64,000 bases of DNA, taken from assembly GCA_013420905.1 (NCBI GenBank), contig JAAXNY010000001.1:3162001-3226000 (forward strand). Direction: 5' to 3'. A program made the translations under genes and the position numbers. The notes beneath the pieces were generated by a model that was not told the DNA's origin, searched no databases, and worked only from the letters and a program-made list of their open reading frames with translations. Each line of letters starts with the position of its first letter. The stretch's first letter is position 1. Source of the DNA: Collybia mongolica (Eukaryota; Basidiomycota; Agaricomycetes; Agaricales; Clitocybaceae). Below are positions 22,021 to 34,242 of this stretch, in pieces.

Positions 22021-25000
22021 CTAGAGTATGTAACCAGCTACTCCTAGAGCCCTTACGAATGGCCCAACAACATCTGCCTCTCCTGCAGAGATTAGGCCTT
22101 GCAAGGCTTGCGGACCCTGTCTCTTTGAGAAAGATTGGAGCTGTTGTCCAACGAATTGTTGTGGATCTTGGATATATGCCACTGGGTCCACCTCGACTGA
22201 TTCTGATGCAGCCAGTCGCGAATATGCTGCCTGGTAACCCGCTGTCTGTTCCTCGAAGTCTATTTCCGTAAGTCCAGCATGTGGGTCTTCGTCTGCCTTG
22301 GAATTTGCGAGATATTGGGGTTCGCTGAAAAGCTTTACGAGAGATGTGAACGTTGTTGGCCTGGGGCATCGGGGTTAGTGAGGTAGAAAACTAAATATGT
22401 ATATCAAACACATACCAGGCACGGACAGCTGGCTCCTGTAACATAAACGCACTTTGAGTAAGCATGCGCGTCAGTCCAACAACAGCCAGTTTTCTATCCT
22501 TGTGAGGCATCTTCGGGACCTGAGGAACTACGAAATTGGCGAGAACCTGTGACCAAAGCCTCCAGGGATATGAATAGGTGTGTAGGGGATGAACCCAGTT
22601 TAGAGAACCCACTGCGATTGAATTTCCTCAATAGTACCAATGACATAATCGGGTGTGAGGCCATCGACATTGATAGCCATTGTAAATAGTAGGAACCTCG
22701 CGAAGAGGTAGACGAATTTGTCTGTTTTGCTTGTCTGCATTCTTGTCAATAATGTCATAATGACTCCTTTGAAATACTGTTTCAGATCGCCTCTACTCCT
22801 ATATGCATCAGTTGGCTATCCCCTCACAAATATAGCTACAGCTCACGGTTTTACGTTCTGCACAACAGACTGCAGAAGGTCTAATCCCCATGCATCATTT
22901 AACTTTGACGGGATTAATCGTTGCTGGGCGACAGCTAGGACTGACGCGATTTGGCCTGCAGCAAGCATTTGCGCGCTATCCCGGACCAGAAACGTCTTGA
23001 GCAGTTTTACAAGACCTGGAATACTGCCTTTTTGTTGCCATACCGCGGGGGTAAGGAGAAACGGCAACAGGCTTCTGTATTGATCCGGAACGTCGGCGGT
23101 ATGGAGTTCAAGCATCTGAGCTAGAATTTGAAACACGTAGGGTATATATTCTAAGGGTGGGGTTGCATCGGAGTACGTCCATTTGAAAAGTACTATTTGA
23201 CCTACGGTCGATGTCCTGCTGAAGAATAATGGTGAAAGGGCCAAACAGCGCCTGCTCGAAACTGGGAAGTGTTGCTGCATTGCCGCTAACAACAAATCTA
23301 TTGTGATTTATAGCAAGAGCCTCAGAATTTGGAAAAAACATAAAGGTTACCTCATTAACCCAGATATACTTTCGAATATGAACTGATCGAATCGCGGATT
23401 ACTGGGATTCTTCGAAATAACTCCGAGAATAGCGACCAAGCGGGTAAGCGTACGTTCATACCCTGGCGTTAATGTTTGCCTTGCTGTAACAATTACACGC
23501 ATGACGCCTGTGATATCAGAGCCACGTCAGGCATTATTTGCTAGCAGATGCCATGACACACAGACATTTCATTAAGTGATCATTCTCTGCGACCTTTTCA
23601 GCACTTCCTGCAGATTCAATCTTACTCAGAAGCCCATCAATAAGGGCAGGGGCAAGATCGTGGATGTCTGCCTGTGCAAATCTATGTTCAATTGTCTGAT
23701 GAGGAGAGTGCCAATTAGAAAAGCTAATAACTTACAGAAGTTGGTTAGCCTGTTTGATGAAAAGGATGCGATCAATCGTAATCGCAGCATATGTGTATGT
23801 CACATAGTTATCCGAGCCCAGATGCCGGACAAGGAGGGGAAGGACAGAGAGCAATTGAGGCTTTGTTAACTGACCGAAGCAAGTTTTAGGAGTACGAAGT
23901 GAAATGTGATAAAATTAGCCAAAGAACCTGGTTTCGAAAAGTGTAGAGGAACCGAATAGCGTCTACTTGTAGGATAGGGTGTACGGTGCCAGTGGTAGCT
24001 TGCAAATCCTGGAAAACGTGGTCGGAGAAGAACTTGACCACATCGACTAGGGCGTTTGTGGATGTAACTCCATGCTAAACCAAAGATTATTGAGAAATTG
24101 ATATCCTTACCCCCCCCTATCGATAGAGAACGTAAGGCTGGACTGACCTGAATTGTAGATCCTCTTGTTGCGACTGCAGTTAGCAAATACACTGCACTAT
24201 CTTTAGATTTCCAATTATCGGCCTTGTTTCCTTCATACTCATTCAACCCGGTTCCAATCCACGAACCGACAATTTCTGTTGCCTCTGCTTCATATCCACT
24301 ACTAACCAGAGCCTGAAGGACATCTGCAGCGGCTTGTCTACGAGTCGTAAGGTCGGTTCCGGTAGACGATGACGACAAGTCGAGGCGGATGAACTCGAGA
24401 GGGTCATCCTCGAATTGTTCAATGTCGTGTTCCCTCAATGCCACATTAGGGACTACAACCCCCTGAACAAGTGATGATATCGTTTCACGCGAAGAGAACA
24501 GAGGTTTATAATATCCGGAACGAATGGCTGTGGAAATAAAACGGAGAGATTGCGAGACGAGCTGGGTATTGTTGGTATGGATTGAAGGGCATCATGTTTA
24601 TCAGATGAGAAACTTACAGCGTCGTCTGCCACACCTGGGAGTTTATTGGCACCAACAAGGGACCAGACGGCTTGAACAAGGGATTCAACGGCAGGAGATT
24701 GTTGTAATTGGTCGGGATAGAGTTTGATGAAAAGCTGGAAGAAGTAAGACTCAACTGTGGTGGGAAGGAACAGTGACTTTTACCTCCCCAATTTCCAGGA
24801 TTCCAGTCTTGATTTGGGAGGTGAAAGATGGAGTTGTGTCGTCCGCCTATTGTGAATGGTAAAACGTAGTTGTAGGGTATGTCAAGAGTGGAACTCACAT
24901 CGCTCCTGAGTTCTGCCGGGTCCCACCCCATGAATGCATGAAACCAGCCTGTCCCGGGACCAAAGAATTCAGCATAATTATCTTCAATTGCAGGTGGTAG

Positions 25001-25775
25001 GTCTTGGCAGGTGAGATCGTAGAATATCTCAACGAGGAGAACCATAGCTTGGGCCAGGGTGGCATAGTTCTCAACGGGGTTAGTAAGCGTCGGGCTATGA
25101 TTCAAGTTGGTGAGAAGGAGAGAAGCAGTGCGTCGAAAGAGCTCAAGGAATGGGGTCATGAACTTGGAAAGGACAAGGTTGATTTCGGAGAACAACTGGT
25201 CAGATCGGACATGGGCTCGCCATTGGCGAAAGATGGAGTGGGCAGTCTGAAGCACACCAATGTTGGCGTTGTATTCCGTTCCCGAAAGAGACAACACGAG
25301 TTGCTGGTGTACGGTTAGATGGTGTACAAGGATAATAAGGCTTGATACGAACATCGATGAGATCAGGCCATTTAAGTGGAAAATCGAGCTCTGCTACTAG
25401 AGAGACGGACTCTGCTACTTGAGCTCGTATTGCTTTGTCCGCAGGGTCGGATAAGGCTAGCATTGCTGGCACAAGCTCTGATCGCAACGACACCTTGTCT
25501 TGTTCTGCGAGTGGTTGAACATCCTGTCCGACGTTTGAGCTGTTAAAGATTAAAACATGATTAGAGCTCACCTCTTCCCAGCGCAGTTTTGTGATGTTCT
25601 TCAGATACACACTGCCTGACAATCGCACAGCGCGATCCTGGCCAGGCTCGAGGACAAGCCTCAAGAGGTGAGATAAAAAGCCTTGTTGAAGACTGAGAGT
25701 ATTGAGACTTTGCTCAGCCTGTTTTCTAGACCTCGGATCAAGAGATGCGCGCAACAGCGTTGGGAGATCGGCCAT
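22021..25775 (-). CDS. CSE1: Exportin-2 (CSE1/CAS) with an apparent 1-nt frameshift
   Basis: Fifteen exons: 25775-25572, 25523-25353, 25303-24899, 24846-24784, 24734-24618, 24560-24148, 24074-23928, 23869-23736, 23681-23566, 23507-23351, 23297-23206, 23150-22847, 22792-22613, 22559-22416 and 22360-22021. Cse1 is a HEAT-repeat karyopherin that re-exports importin alpha with RanGTP. Clear blocks are LSGSVYLKNITKLRWEE (N-terminal HEAT), WPDLID, FEDDPLEFIRLDL, IPYVFQILAQMLELHT, LIPSKLNDAWG and AVVGLTRMLTQ. The length would be about 995 aa. Exon 6 is 413 nt between phase-0 introns, so the frame breaks near 24540: VSQSLR and FISTAIRSGYY fall in different frames. A missing base in a TTT run (sequencing error or real mutation) explains it. 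The rest is intact. Confidence 0.9.
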
Positions 25776-26082
25776 GATAGTACCAGGTGGGCCTGCGTTT
25801 TTTGGGGAAGAAACCTTTCAAAGTTCAAAGACGCGTGCTGTTTGTTTGACCAAGCTTGCACGCGTTACCGACAACGGTCAAAAGTTTATTCTGAGGCTGG
25901 TATTAGACCTATTATTATAGACTCTACAAAGAACAATCCTTTTGTGGAAATCATATGTTAAAGTCAGTGTATCGTAATGCACGAGTGCTTCTTCAAGTGT
26001 CTCAGGGTCTAAATAGTCACAATAAGCACTGGAAGGGTATGGAGTCACGCAAGTGAGAAGAGTGATGTTGAGAACACCAGGT
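25776..26082. other. CSE1 promoter / DGK1 3' region
   Basis: 307 bp between tandem minus-strand genes. No site claimed. Confidence 0.4.
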
Positions 26083-27537
26083 TCAAGACGCTGGAGAGGA
26101 GAAAAGCCCAATGAGCTTGAGAAACCCCAAAATACAGCCACCAGAAATGATGGGGAGGGTAAGATTGTCATCTAACGATCCAAGATCTTGAAAGCTAGAA
26201 GTTAGTATACAAAATGCGGAGGCCGAAAAAAGAATTCGTACCCAATGCTTCAGCAACTCCGCTAACCAGGCCTGCGAGAAGTCCCATAGCGCTAAGGCCC
26301 GGCCACCCAGCGGCCCCTGCTAAACCTAATCCCGAATAACGGAGGTGGCTTAGTAGAGTGGATTCAAGGCGTACACCGCCTGACCACGACCAACTGACGT
26401 CAACACCATTGTTCCGAATAGGTGCGATCCAACCCCAGAAACCCACCGCAATGAATGCGCCAGTGAGCGTAGCTGCAATGAAGCCTGCCAAAGACTTCCG
26501 AGGTGCAAAAGGGAGGCGGAGGATAGGCACCCTGCTAGGAAGTGGAGGAGTACGGGAGCCGAATAGTCGACCAAATGTAGATGCTGCTGTATCCGCCCAT
26601 GAGAGGCTATGTGAAAGACGATAAGTTGTGAAGGCAATAGTAAGGCTATAACGGATACGCACATGAGGATGGCGACGGTAGCCACATCCTGAGGGTAACA
26701 CGATAGGACGAAGTTCACACCTAAGATGTACCACACTACGCCATTGACCGATTTCTACCAGGACAAGTAAGATTTATATATATGTGTAGTATGTTAAGGG
26801 ACGGACCAACCTTCTCACTCTCACGCATAAGGAAGCCGAGATATCGTTCGTAAATGCGTTCAAAGCGAGGATATCGCAACCGAAGGATATCGGCCGGGAC
26901 GATGACGGCAAGTGCGGTCCAGAGTACAAGGACAATGGTTGTAACGTCACTCTCCGATATGTAAAAGTACACAGTGAAGAATCCTAGAAACATCAAGGAT
27001 AAGACCATTTTTGGAAATGGAAGAGAAGGCAAGCTCACCGATTGAGGAGTGAAGAATTTTTCGGGGTATTTCCCAGTCTATTTTATGATTGACGGGCCGG
27101 GCAGAGTTGGAGATAGATATATGGGATGGGGAAGCTGTGCCATTCGTGAGGATACTGGGGTGACGAGAGAGGTCGTGAAGCGGTTGGGAGATGAACACAG
27201 GATGTTGTGCAGACCCGTTGACGGTAGAAGCGACCTGACATTCGCCAAGTCTATCATCCAAATCACAATCTTGCTCGTGCATGTCCACACTGTCAAGGTG
27301 GCCGAGACCCTCTAGTGTTCGTATCACCTTACGAGTGATGTTTTTGACGCCTGTTGCGTCTGGTGATAGGGGAGCGGCAGTAAAGGTAACTCGCGGGGAC
27401 GTGGAATGTTTGATGGTGGATATAGATGAACGTGCTGAAGCGGTAGAGAGTGCGCGACGGCGGCGGGAGACGGAAGGACTTTGTGATTGGAATGGGGGGT
27501 CGTGGGGGGGAATGAAACTGGAATCGTGGACTGTCAT
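26083..27537 (-). CDS. DGK1: CTP-dependent diacylglycerol kinase
   Basis: Five exons: 27537-27039, 26983-26811, 26754-26663, 26606-26242 and 26186-26083; introns 55-56 nt; about 410 aa. Dgk1 (Hsd1) phosphorylates diacylglycerol with CTP to make phosphatidate at the ER/nuclear membrane, opposing the Pah1 lipin. A disordered 150-residue N-terminus precedes IDWEIPRKILHSSIGFFTVY, the family signature. Several membrane helices follow (VTTIVLVLWTALAVIVPADI, VVWYILGVNFVLSCY), then the conserved LSWADTAASTFGRLFGSRTP and APRKSLAGFIAATLTGAFIA blocks, and a GLLAGLVSGVAEALDLGSLD end. The tail IISGGCILGFLKLIGLF is hydrophobic. Confidence 0.92.
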
Positions 27538-27850
27538 AATCCCGGAGGGTATCTAAAATTGAGAATGAGTAGAAAAACTGGGATTACAGCCAGACCCGGA
27601 TTCTGAACGCTGCAACACTTGAAGCTTGAGAGCTCAGTAGTTTACAGTCAAACTTGAAGCATTTCAGTTGCTAGATAACAGTTTGTTTTCCACAACCTTC
27701 GTCAATAAACCACGCAATTTCACCGCCACGGCCCTCTTTGCTTGTCAACAACACCACGTGCTTTTTGGTATTTGCGTTGTACTGCATTGGAATAACGCCT
27801 AAGTTGAAATAATTCGCTAGATACAACAAACTATACAGCGTAGCCAAGGT
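27538..27850. other. DGK1 promoter / RPS22 3' region
   Basis: 313 bp between two tandem minus-strand genes. Nothing specific recognised. Confidence 0.4.
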
Positions 27851-28647
27851 CTAATACACATAGCCCAAGAGTTTACCTCCAATATTTTTGCGGCGAGCCT
27901 CTTCATGGTCCAAGATGCCAGACGATGTTGTCTAACACAAATTCAGCGTGGATCGGATTCAATGTGAAGGCAACACTCACAAGGATGATAATTCCAAAAC
28001 CTCTGGCAGGTAACAGCAAGTTGACCCAGCTTTCTATTTGGGTGACTTGGACATTAAAACGGGGGGAGATAACACCAGTCTTGTTCAAACGACCATTGAG
28101 CTGAATCACAATCTTCCCCGAACGATGATCATCGATAATTTCGAATTCGCCAATGTAACCTGTCAAAACGCATCAGTGAGGGCCCGGTGAAATAATAGCC
28201 TTGCAAATATAATTAAATGGCAATGTAGTCTCTGTAGTGAACTCGCCCCCATAAGTAATGAAGAGACATGTTTTTTTGGTTAAGAGGGACGAAGCATTTC
28301 TATTTCGGGGCGTTAAAACGAGAGGTGCGTGTAGGCAAAAGCGCAAAAATCGTAGTTATCACCCCGAGGAATATCTGAACAAACAATAGTCAAAATATAG
28401 AACTCACCATGTCGTTGCATAACGCTCAAGAATTTTACAACGACCTTTGATGACGGCCGAATGAGAACTTGACGTTTACCACGGCGCTCGGCATTCACAA
28501 TGTTGTTCTTCATATTTCAGATGAGATGAAAATATTCATATAGACAGGCCTTTTAATCCGTACCAAACAGTCATTCTATAAGTTCGGTTAGAGTTTGAAA
28601 GGGCCAGCGAGTGAATAATTACTGACTAAAACAGATACGCGAACCAT
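27851..28647 (-). CDS. RPS22: 40S ribosomal protein S22 (uS8)
   Basis: Five exons: 28647-28627, 28575-28564, 28507-28408, 28159-27981 and 27931-27851; 130 aa, exactly the family length. This is the cytosolic small-subunit protein uS8 (S15A in animals). Blocks: [66 protein letters not shown] and [19 protein letters not shown]. Exon 2 is only 12 nt (four codons). The intron at 28160-28407 is 248 nt, far longer than the others, and may host an H/ACA snoRNA. One residue departs from the usual GIMDHEEA (Leu here). Divergent from RPS17. Confidence 0.96.
28221..28369 (-). ncRNA. Candidate H/ACA snoRNA inside RPS22 intron
   Basis: Reading the minus strand of the long RPS22 intron, a hairpin closes with TCGGGG (28367-28362) and CCCCGA (28310-28305). 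It has a symmetrical internal loop (TGATAACT / TTTTAACG) under an ACGA/TCGT stem and a TGCG/CGCA stem. It is followed at once by an H-box-like ATAGAA (28303-28298). A second hairpin can form between CTTCGTCCC and GGGGGCGAG with one bulged T, and ACA trinucleotides follow at 28235-28233 and 28226-28224. The distance from loop to H box is about 15 nt, as expected for a pseudouridine guide. Yeast RPS22B hosts the H/ACA snoRNA snR44 in an intron. The fold is hand-drawn and unproven. Confidence 0.4.
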
Positions 28648-29032
28648 TTTTTGTAAGAGGGAGAGCCGTCGGCAGGGTACTAGTGGGCGGCAAGTAAGTA
28701 TGAATGAAAACCCGGTCTGAGTGTCGTGCTATGGAGAGCGCGAGTCAAACGGGCTGCCGGAGATACGATTATGAGGACCGCAGAAGGAGAGCGCAGTTAT
28801 CATCGCGCGTAACCAATACGTTGATTTTATAAAGAATATTTACCTAGGTGATTTTGAGAACGCTTGACGCAACGATAACAGAGCTGACCTCTTCAAGAAT
28901 TTGACAGGTTTGGTTGTTATTTGGCTAGAACCTGTATAGCACCAATCAAGCCACCTCGGCAACCGCCGAAATCGCAAAGCGTGAACGTTCGACTCCGCAC
29001 CACGACCCGACGATACACTCGACAAATTCAAT
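28648..29032. promoter_or_regulatory. Divergent ribosomal-protein promoter
   Basis: 385 bp between the start codons of RPS22 (-) and RPS17 (+). A shared promoter would co-express two small-subunit proteins. No binding site is named. Confidence 0.55.
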
Positions 29033-29715
29033 ATGGTAGGCTCGCAAAATAAACGAATATATATCTGACGATTGAGGAGGTCGTGATCCTTTAGGGCCGC
29101 GTTCGAACCAAGACTACCAAGAGGGCTTCTCGCGTGTTGATCGAGAAATAGTGAGTTCACTTTTCGGTGCTTCTTCTCCCCTATCTCTGATTCGTGGACG
29201 TTTTTTCAGCTATCCTCGTCTCACCCTCGATTTCCACACGAACAAGCGTATTATCGATGAAGTTGTGCGTTACTGACTATGCCGACTATTTTCTAGCCAT
29301 TTTATCTTCATGCCGTTCGTTCATCCAGGCCCTCGTACCTTCAAAACGCCTCCGTAATAAAATTTCCGGATTCACAACTCATCTCATGAAACGAATCCAA
29401 CGCGGTCCCGTTCGAGGAATCTCATTTAAACTTCAGGAGGAAGAGAGAGAACGGAAGGACAACTACGTCCCGGAGGTTTCTGCCCTTGATACCACCGCGA
29501 CTGGTCTTGAGATTGACCCCGAAACCAAGGTCTGTCGAACTGATCACTTGGTACGGGGAGGTTATATTAACATTTCATCAATAATACAGGAGCTTCTACA
29601 ATCCTTGAACTTTTTAGACTCTATTCCTCATACCGTCCTCGTTCCTGTAACGGCGGTGCCGGAGCGCGGACCCCGGCGTGAGCGACGGAACGTTCCTGGT
29701 GCAGCACGAACATAG
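29033..29715 (+). CDS. RPS17: 40S ribosomal protein S17 (eS17)
   Basis: Five exons: 29033-29035 (the ATG alone), 29095-29150, 29210-29261, 29329-29529 and 29590-29715; 145 aa. Signature blocks: [96 protein letters not shown], and a Arg-rich tail. The first coding exon consists only of the start codon, joined to Gly-2 over a 59-nt intron, which is common in ribosomal protein genes. All phases close. Confidence 0.96.
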
Positions 29716-30001
29716 TCATGCTGCGTAGTACAATTGAGGAAGTCGTGCTGATGTGAAAGTAGAGGTATCGGAAGTATGAAGTGTAGGGATTGTGTGTACC
29801 TTCTATGTCAACAAAATGCCACTTCAGCTTTGTCTAAGCGATAATACACGCCACCAGAATGCCGTGAATATCACTTCTGTAATGCGTGCGCCTCGAATGC
29901 GCTGCGTTCTCTATTTTCCCACGGATTTCACGTGGCAACCCACCTTTTTTGCGTTCTTCTTGCTCAGGTCGTGGAATCACCTTTGCTGGTTACGATTTAG
30001 A
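29716..30001. other. RPS17 3' region and promoter of zinc-finger gene
   Basis: 286 bp between two + strand genes. Nothing specific recognised. Confidence 0.4.
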
Positions 30002-31441
30002 ATGGCCAAGAAGAAAAATAAACAGGTATGCATACATTTGAAGCACTCAAAAGTTATAATCATCATGTGCCTCAGATTATACGTCCGTGGTGCTGGTATT
30101 GTGAACGGGAGTTTGAGGATGAGAAAGGTACGCTCTTCCATTTTCATATTTTATTTTTTGTTTACTCAGTCATACCTTGCTAGTTCTAATGCAGCATCAA
30201 AAGGCTAAGCATTTCAAGTGCAATATGTGCCCGAGGCGACTCAATACTGCGGGTGGGCTCGCGGTCCACATTCAACAAGTCCACAAACTTGAACCTGAAA
30301 AGTAAGGGATTTCATGGCAGTTATTATACCAACTAATTTGCAAACCATAACAGCCTGCCTCGCATAGAAAATGCTCTCCCTGGACGAGATGGCTATGAAG
30401 TTGAAATATTCGGAATGGTAGGCATCCCAGCACCAGACATCGCTGACTACAAACGCCGTAAGGAAATAGAGCTTGGCCTTTCTGCCGGCTCCATCTCCCA
30501 GCCACCGCCCAAGCGACCTAAAGTTGAGAATAGACCTTTGACGGAGGAGGAGTTGAAGGCCCAGCTTGAAGCACATAAAGCATTAATGGGGGTAGGCCCT
30601 TCCACAGAGAGTAGTGCTACTGGTGACTCGAGCACGGGTGGGGTCTACGGTGCTCCTCCTCAGGCCTACGCAGCTCCGGCGCCGGGGGGGCCTCCAATGA
30701 TGCAGCCACCAGGAATGTCTCCCCCCCCTGGCTTCTTCGGCGGTCCCCCGCCACCAGGAACGTTTTCAGGCGCGCCACCCCCTTTCCCGCCTCCCTTTAT
30801 GCCAGGATTCCCACCTGGGTGAGACCTATTTACAAGCACGCACATGCTTTTGTTTGCTAACCTTTGAACCCATGAACAGTCCACCCCCGCCAGGTTTTAC
30901 CCTCCCACCTGGATTTCCTCCCGGTATCCCACCGCCGTTCCCTCCAGGAGCTGTCGGGCGCTCGGCTTTGTCACCTCCACAATTTCTGCCTTCGAATGCA
31001 CCGTCCGATCAGAGTACAACCCCTTTCACCCCAGCGAGTGTCACATCGCCACCTCCCCCATCTCAAAACCCTACTCAGCAGCAAACACAGCCCTCGTCTT
31101 CGATGGACCAAGTACCACAAGTGCAAAGTAGTCAAGCTCAGCCAAGCCAACCAACACTCCCTAACCCAGCACTAGTGCAAACAAATCCCGTGATCAAGAA
31201 GAAGACAGTACTCAAGTATGAGGATGCGAACTTCTCGCCTGTGAGTTGTACTCGTTTGAATATTTTTGGTTGCTGAACACATTCGTCCCCATTTTTTCCT
31301 CTGAATAATGATGTATGTGGGATACAGGAAGAGCATAGGGCATTCTTTCCTCGGTATTATGTACCAAGGTTGGTGGATACTCCTCAGCCCTCTGAGGAAT
31401 CGAGGGGAAAGAAGCGAGCTAGAGCAGAAGATTTCCTTTGA
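30002..31441 (+). CDS. BuGZ/ZNF207-type C2H2 zinc-finger protein
   Basis: Six exons: 30002-30025, 30076-30127, 30184-30301, 30354-30818, 30880-31240 and 31328-31441; 377 aa. The N-terminus [20 protein letters not shown] with two C2H2 fingers (CWYC...HQKAKH and CNMC...HIQQVH) and [20 protein letters not shown] matches the BuGZ/ZNF207 family (SUF4 in plants). Animal members bind microtubules and Bub3 and also act in splicing. The middle is Pro/Gly/Phe-rich (PPPPGF repeats), the low-complexity type that drives phase separation in animal BuGZ. The C-terminus holds [20 protein letters not shown], a conserved end, and a basic [10 protein letters not shown] tail. The fungal role is inferred only by family. 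Confidence 0.88.
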
Positions 31442-32272
31442 TTGTGGTTGGTAAACCCTATTGGACATCATAACTCGGGAATTGATCAGGTTGGCTTTAG
31501 TGTTAACTGATCAAGAGTTGTGAAATGGCTATTACAATCATCCGTCCGTCCCTACCTTCCTCCCACCGCTTTTTTCCATTTCAATCATGGCTCATTCTAC
31601 TTTCGTGTTTCATTCTTGAACATTTGTGATCACGCTACCTCAACTTTTACACAGAAATCATCCCGAAATCAAAACGTACAGATGATGTGGTAGGCCATTG
31701 TCATGCTATTCTTTTTCTTGCCAATTGGTCTAGTAGAAGATGTATCTATATCTCATCCTTAATCTGCATGTAATACGGTTGGTGATTTCCCATTCAACTC
31801 ATAAATTGATCAAAGATGTCAATTTGTTCCATATAATACCATAGGTATTCCACAGGTGTCAACCAATTTTTTGCAGTTAGAATTTCTGTTTTGATGTTTG
31901 CCCGCCTGCTGTACTGTCAAGATGTACAACAGTGCTTACAGCTAAGATATGTCTAGTCCATAAACAACCACCTCGCGTGACAAAGAGTGACAGCTGACCA
32001 TTTTCGACAAGGATCCTGGTTTTCAACATTTTTCGAAAATCGAAAAACACCAATCTCTTTTTATATACTTTCCACGTCGACCTGTGTTTTCCGATTGTCT
32101 GTAAAACATGTTCTGCAAAAGCCTCGTCGTTTCGATGAATTTCTCAGCCAAATTTGAATTTACCCATGCATGTCAGATTACAGCGGACTGCCTAATCGGG
32201 AACCTGTAATCTATAGACTCGGAGGTCCTTAGCCAGCTGAAAGGTATTGTATATGCCAAATTTAATAAGAAA
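31442..32272. other. Transition from gene space to repeat space
   Basis: 831 bp without a recognisable gene. CpG becomes rare here and AT content rises; the first transposon exon begins at 32273. Confidence 0.45.
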
Positions 32273-34242
32273 ATGCCATCCTTCTCTAAAAGAAAACTAG
32301 GCCTCATATCAAATCTGTGGGGGTCAAGAAAGAAAGTAAAACTGTCATCAGATGAGAACAAAGAAAACACAGCACCTGAGGTGTGTTTGTTCTGGATAGT
32401 TCATGAACCAGACTGACAACATCATTGTAGAATAATTTAGACACTCAGAGAAAGAGTACTGAAGCTATAATACATACCCAGAATATACCAGTGATCTCGT
32501 TCAGGAGTCAAACTGTCAACACAAACCCCTCAGCTGCTGATGACAAGCATACCATGTTTCCACCTCTGTTGGAAATTCCACCAATTGACAACACCAAGGA
32601 TGAGCTAGATACACATGATGTATTCAACATGCAGATAGACAATAATATTGACATCATGGACAATGTGGTCCTGATTCCATCCACCCCAGGACCAGACATG
32701 CTCCAAGTGCAGGATGTGATCATAGACCATCAAAGGCATCTACACTACACCCTATGGGCCACTACTGCAGCAGCAATGGCTGCATTGAACAAAGCTTGGG
32801 AAGCATCAGGGGCAATTGATAGGGCAAAGGCTATTGAAGCAGAAGCCCTTGCCAGTTATTGCACTACACAGGCCACGGCGCAATTGACTGGTGCACTTGC
32901 TACTGTTGCAGTTAACCTCACAGAAGTGGCCAAAGCAGGAGCAGATGGGACATCAACATCTGCAATGAGAGAAGGAGCAGTCTATGCTGCAAGGAAAGCC
33001 AACACTGCAATTTCTATAGCAACTGGAGCTTTTGTGGCTCAAGGACAGCTGGAGGCTATCTGTGAAGCCACCAAAGCTCAGAGTGCCATTTCAATTACCT
33101 ATTTTCAGGATGCAGAAAGCCTGGCAATTCTTGCCATAAATGCAATGGCCACTGTTGAGATAAAAATCAATAACACCAATGTTGATCATGATTTAACCAT
33201 AGCTAACTTATGTGACAAATCTAAGGATGGCACAGTCTTTGACAATGAAGATATCCATGGTGGAACTATTGATGACAAGAGCTTGGAAGCTTGCCTTGAC
33301 CACAATACACATACTGCCAATGAGGAGAAATGGCTGTCACACATGTCATGCACACCAAAAAAGGCTGATATTCAATCTGCACTTGATGATCTTAAGCTCA
33401 TCTTGAAGCCACCAAGGAAGACAGGCTATGGGTACAAGGATCCAAATATCAACATGCTTCTGCATAGCTGAATGGAAACAATGAAGGTCTTGATGTGGAC
33501 ATACATTGACCCTGCATGTGGCTTACCATGGGTCACCACATCACTTCAGACAGCTCATTCAGTACAGTGAGGTGTGCACTATGCAAAGCAGCTAAGAAAA
33601 TGGTGCCAGGCATACATCAATGACTGGGAGGACATCCCAATCAATCTATATGGAACATGGAATGAGTCCCTTCTTGACCATGAGGACCTATCACAGGAAA
33701 TTCAGATGTATTTGCAAAGCATTGGAAAACATGTTTGTGCTCAGGATATTGTTGACTATCTGGATAAATCTGAGGTCAAAGCACACTTAAAGCTCAACAA
33801 GACTATCTCACTTGCCACAGCCCAATGATGGATGGTCAAAGTGGGATACTGCTGGGGAAAAGGACCAAATGGTCAGTTTATTGATCATGAGAGGGCAGAT
33901 GTCATATCATACCACCAGGATGTCTTCCTTCCTGCATGGGCAAAGCTTGATCCAATGATGTAGGTATGGGATAATGGAAAAGCTGGGACCTATGAGCTGA
34001 GGGCAGAAGAGTGGCCAGAGGACGTCGACAATGGACCTCAGCTGTTCAAGTTTAAGTATGTTGTGTGGTTCCATGATGAGTCAATGTTCTATGCCAATGA
34101 CCGGCAGAAAATACAGTGGTCCCACAAGAGTGAAAAGGTGGTTCCACAGCCTAAAGGCAAAGGTGCATTACTGATGGTAGCAGACTTTGTCTCAGCAGAT
34201 TACAGCTGGCTTCAATCACCAGATGGGACAAAGCCTGTTTTT
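32273..34242 (+). pseudogene. Decayed basidiomycete DDE-superfamily transposase
   Basis: A two-exon start survives: 32273-32380 (MPSFSKRKLGLISNLWGSRK) and 32449-33471, joined in phase 0. The frame then meets several stops (33469-33471, then near 33568, 33826 and 33960) while the same frame keeps coding. Recognisable parts are HYAKQLRKWCQAYINDWEDI, NLYGTWNESLLDHEDLSQEI, the HDESMFYANDR block that carries the catalytic acidic pair, and LLMVADFVSADYSWLQSPDG. Most of the internal stops sit where Arg would be expected, consistent with CGA to TGA change. The 3' catalytic half is lost at about 34242, where a different transposase begins. I know this family as a common but poorly named agaricomycete DDE group. 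Confidence 0.7.

Noticed and set aside
28160..28407. Box C/D snoRNA in the RPS22 intron
   Set aside because: GTGATAA next to the stem resembles a C box, but there is no TGATGA and no CTGA beside the closing stem. The H/ACA layout fits better.
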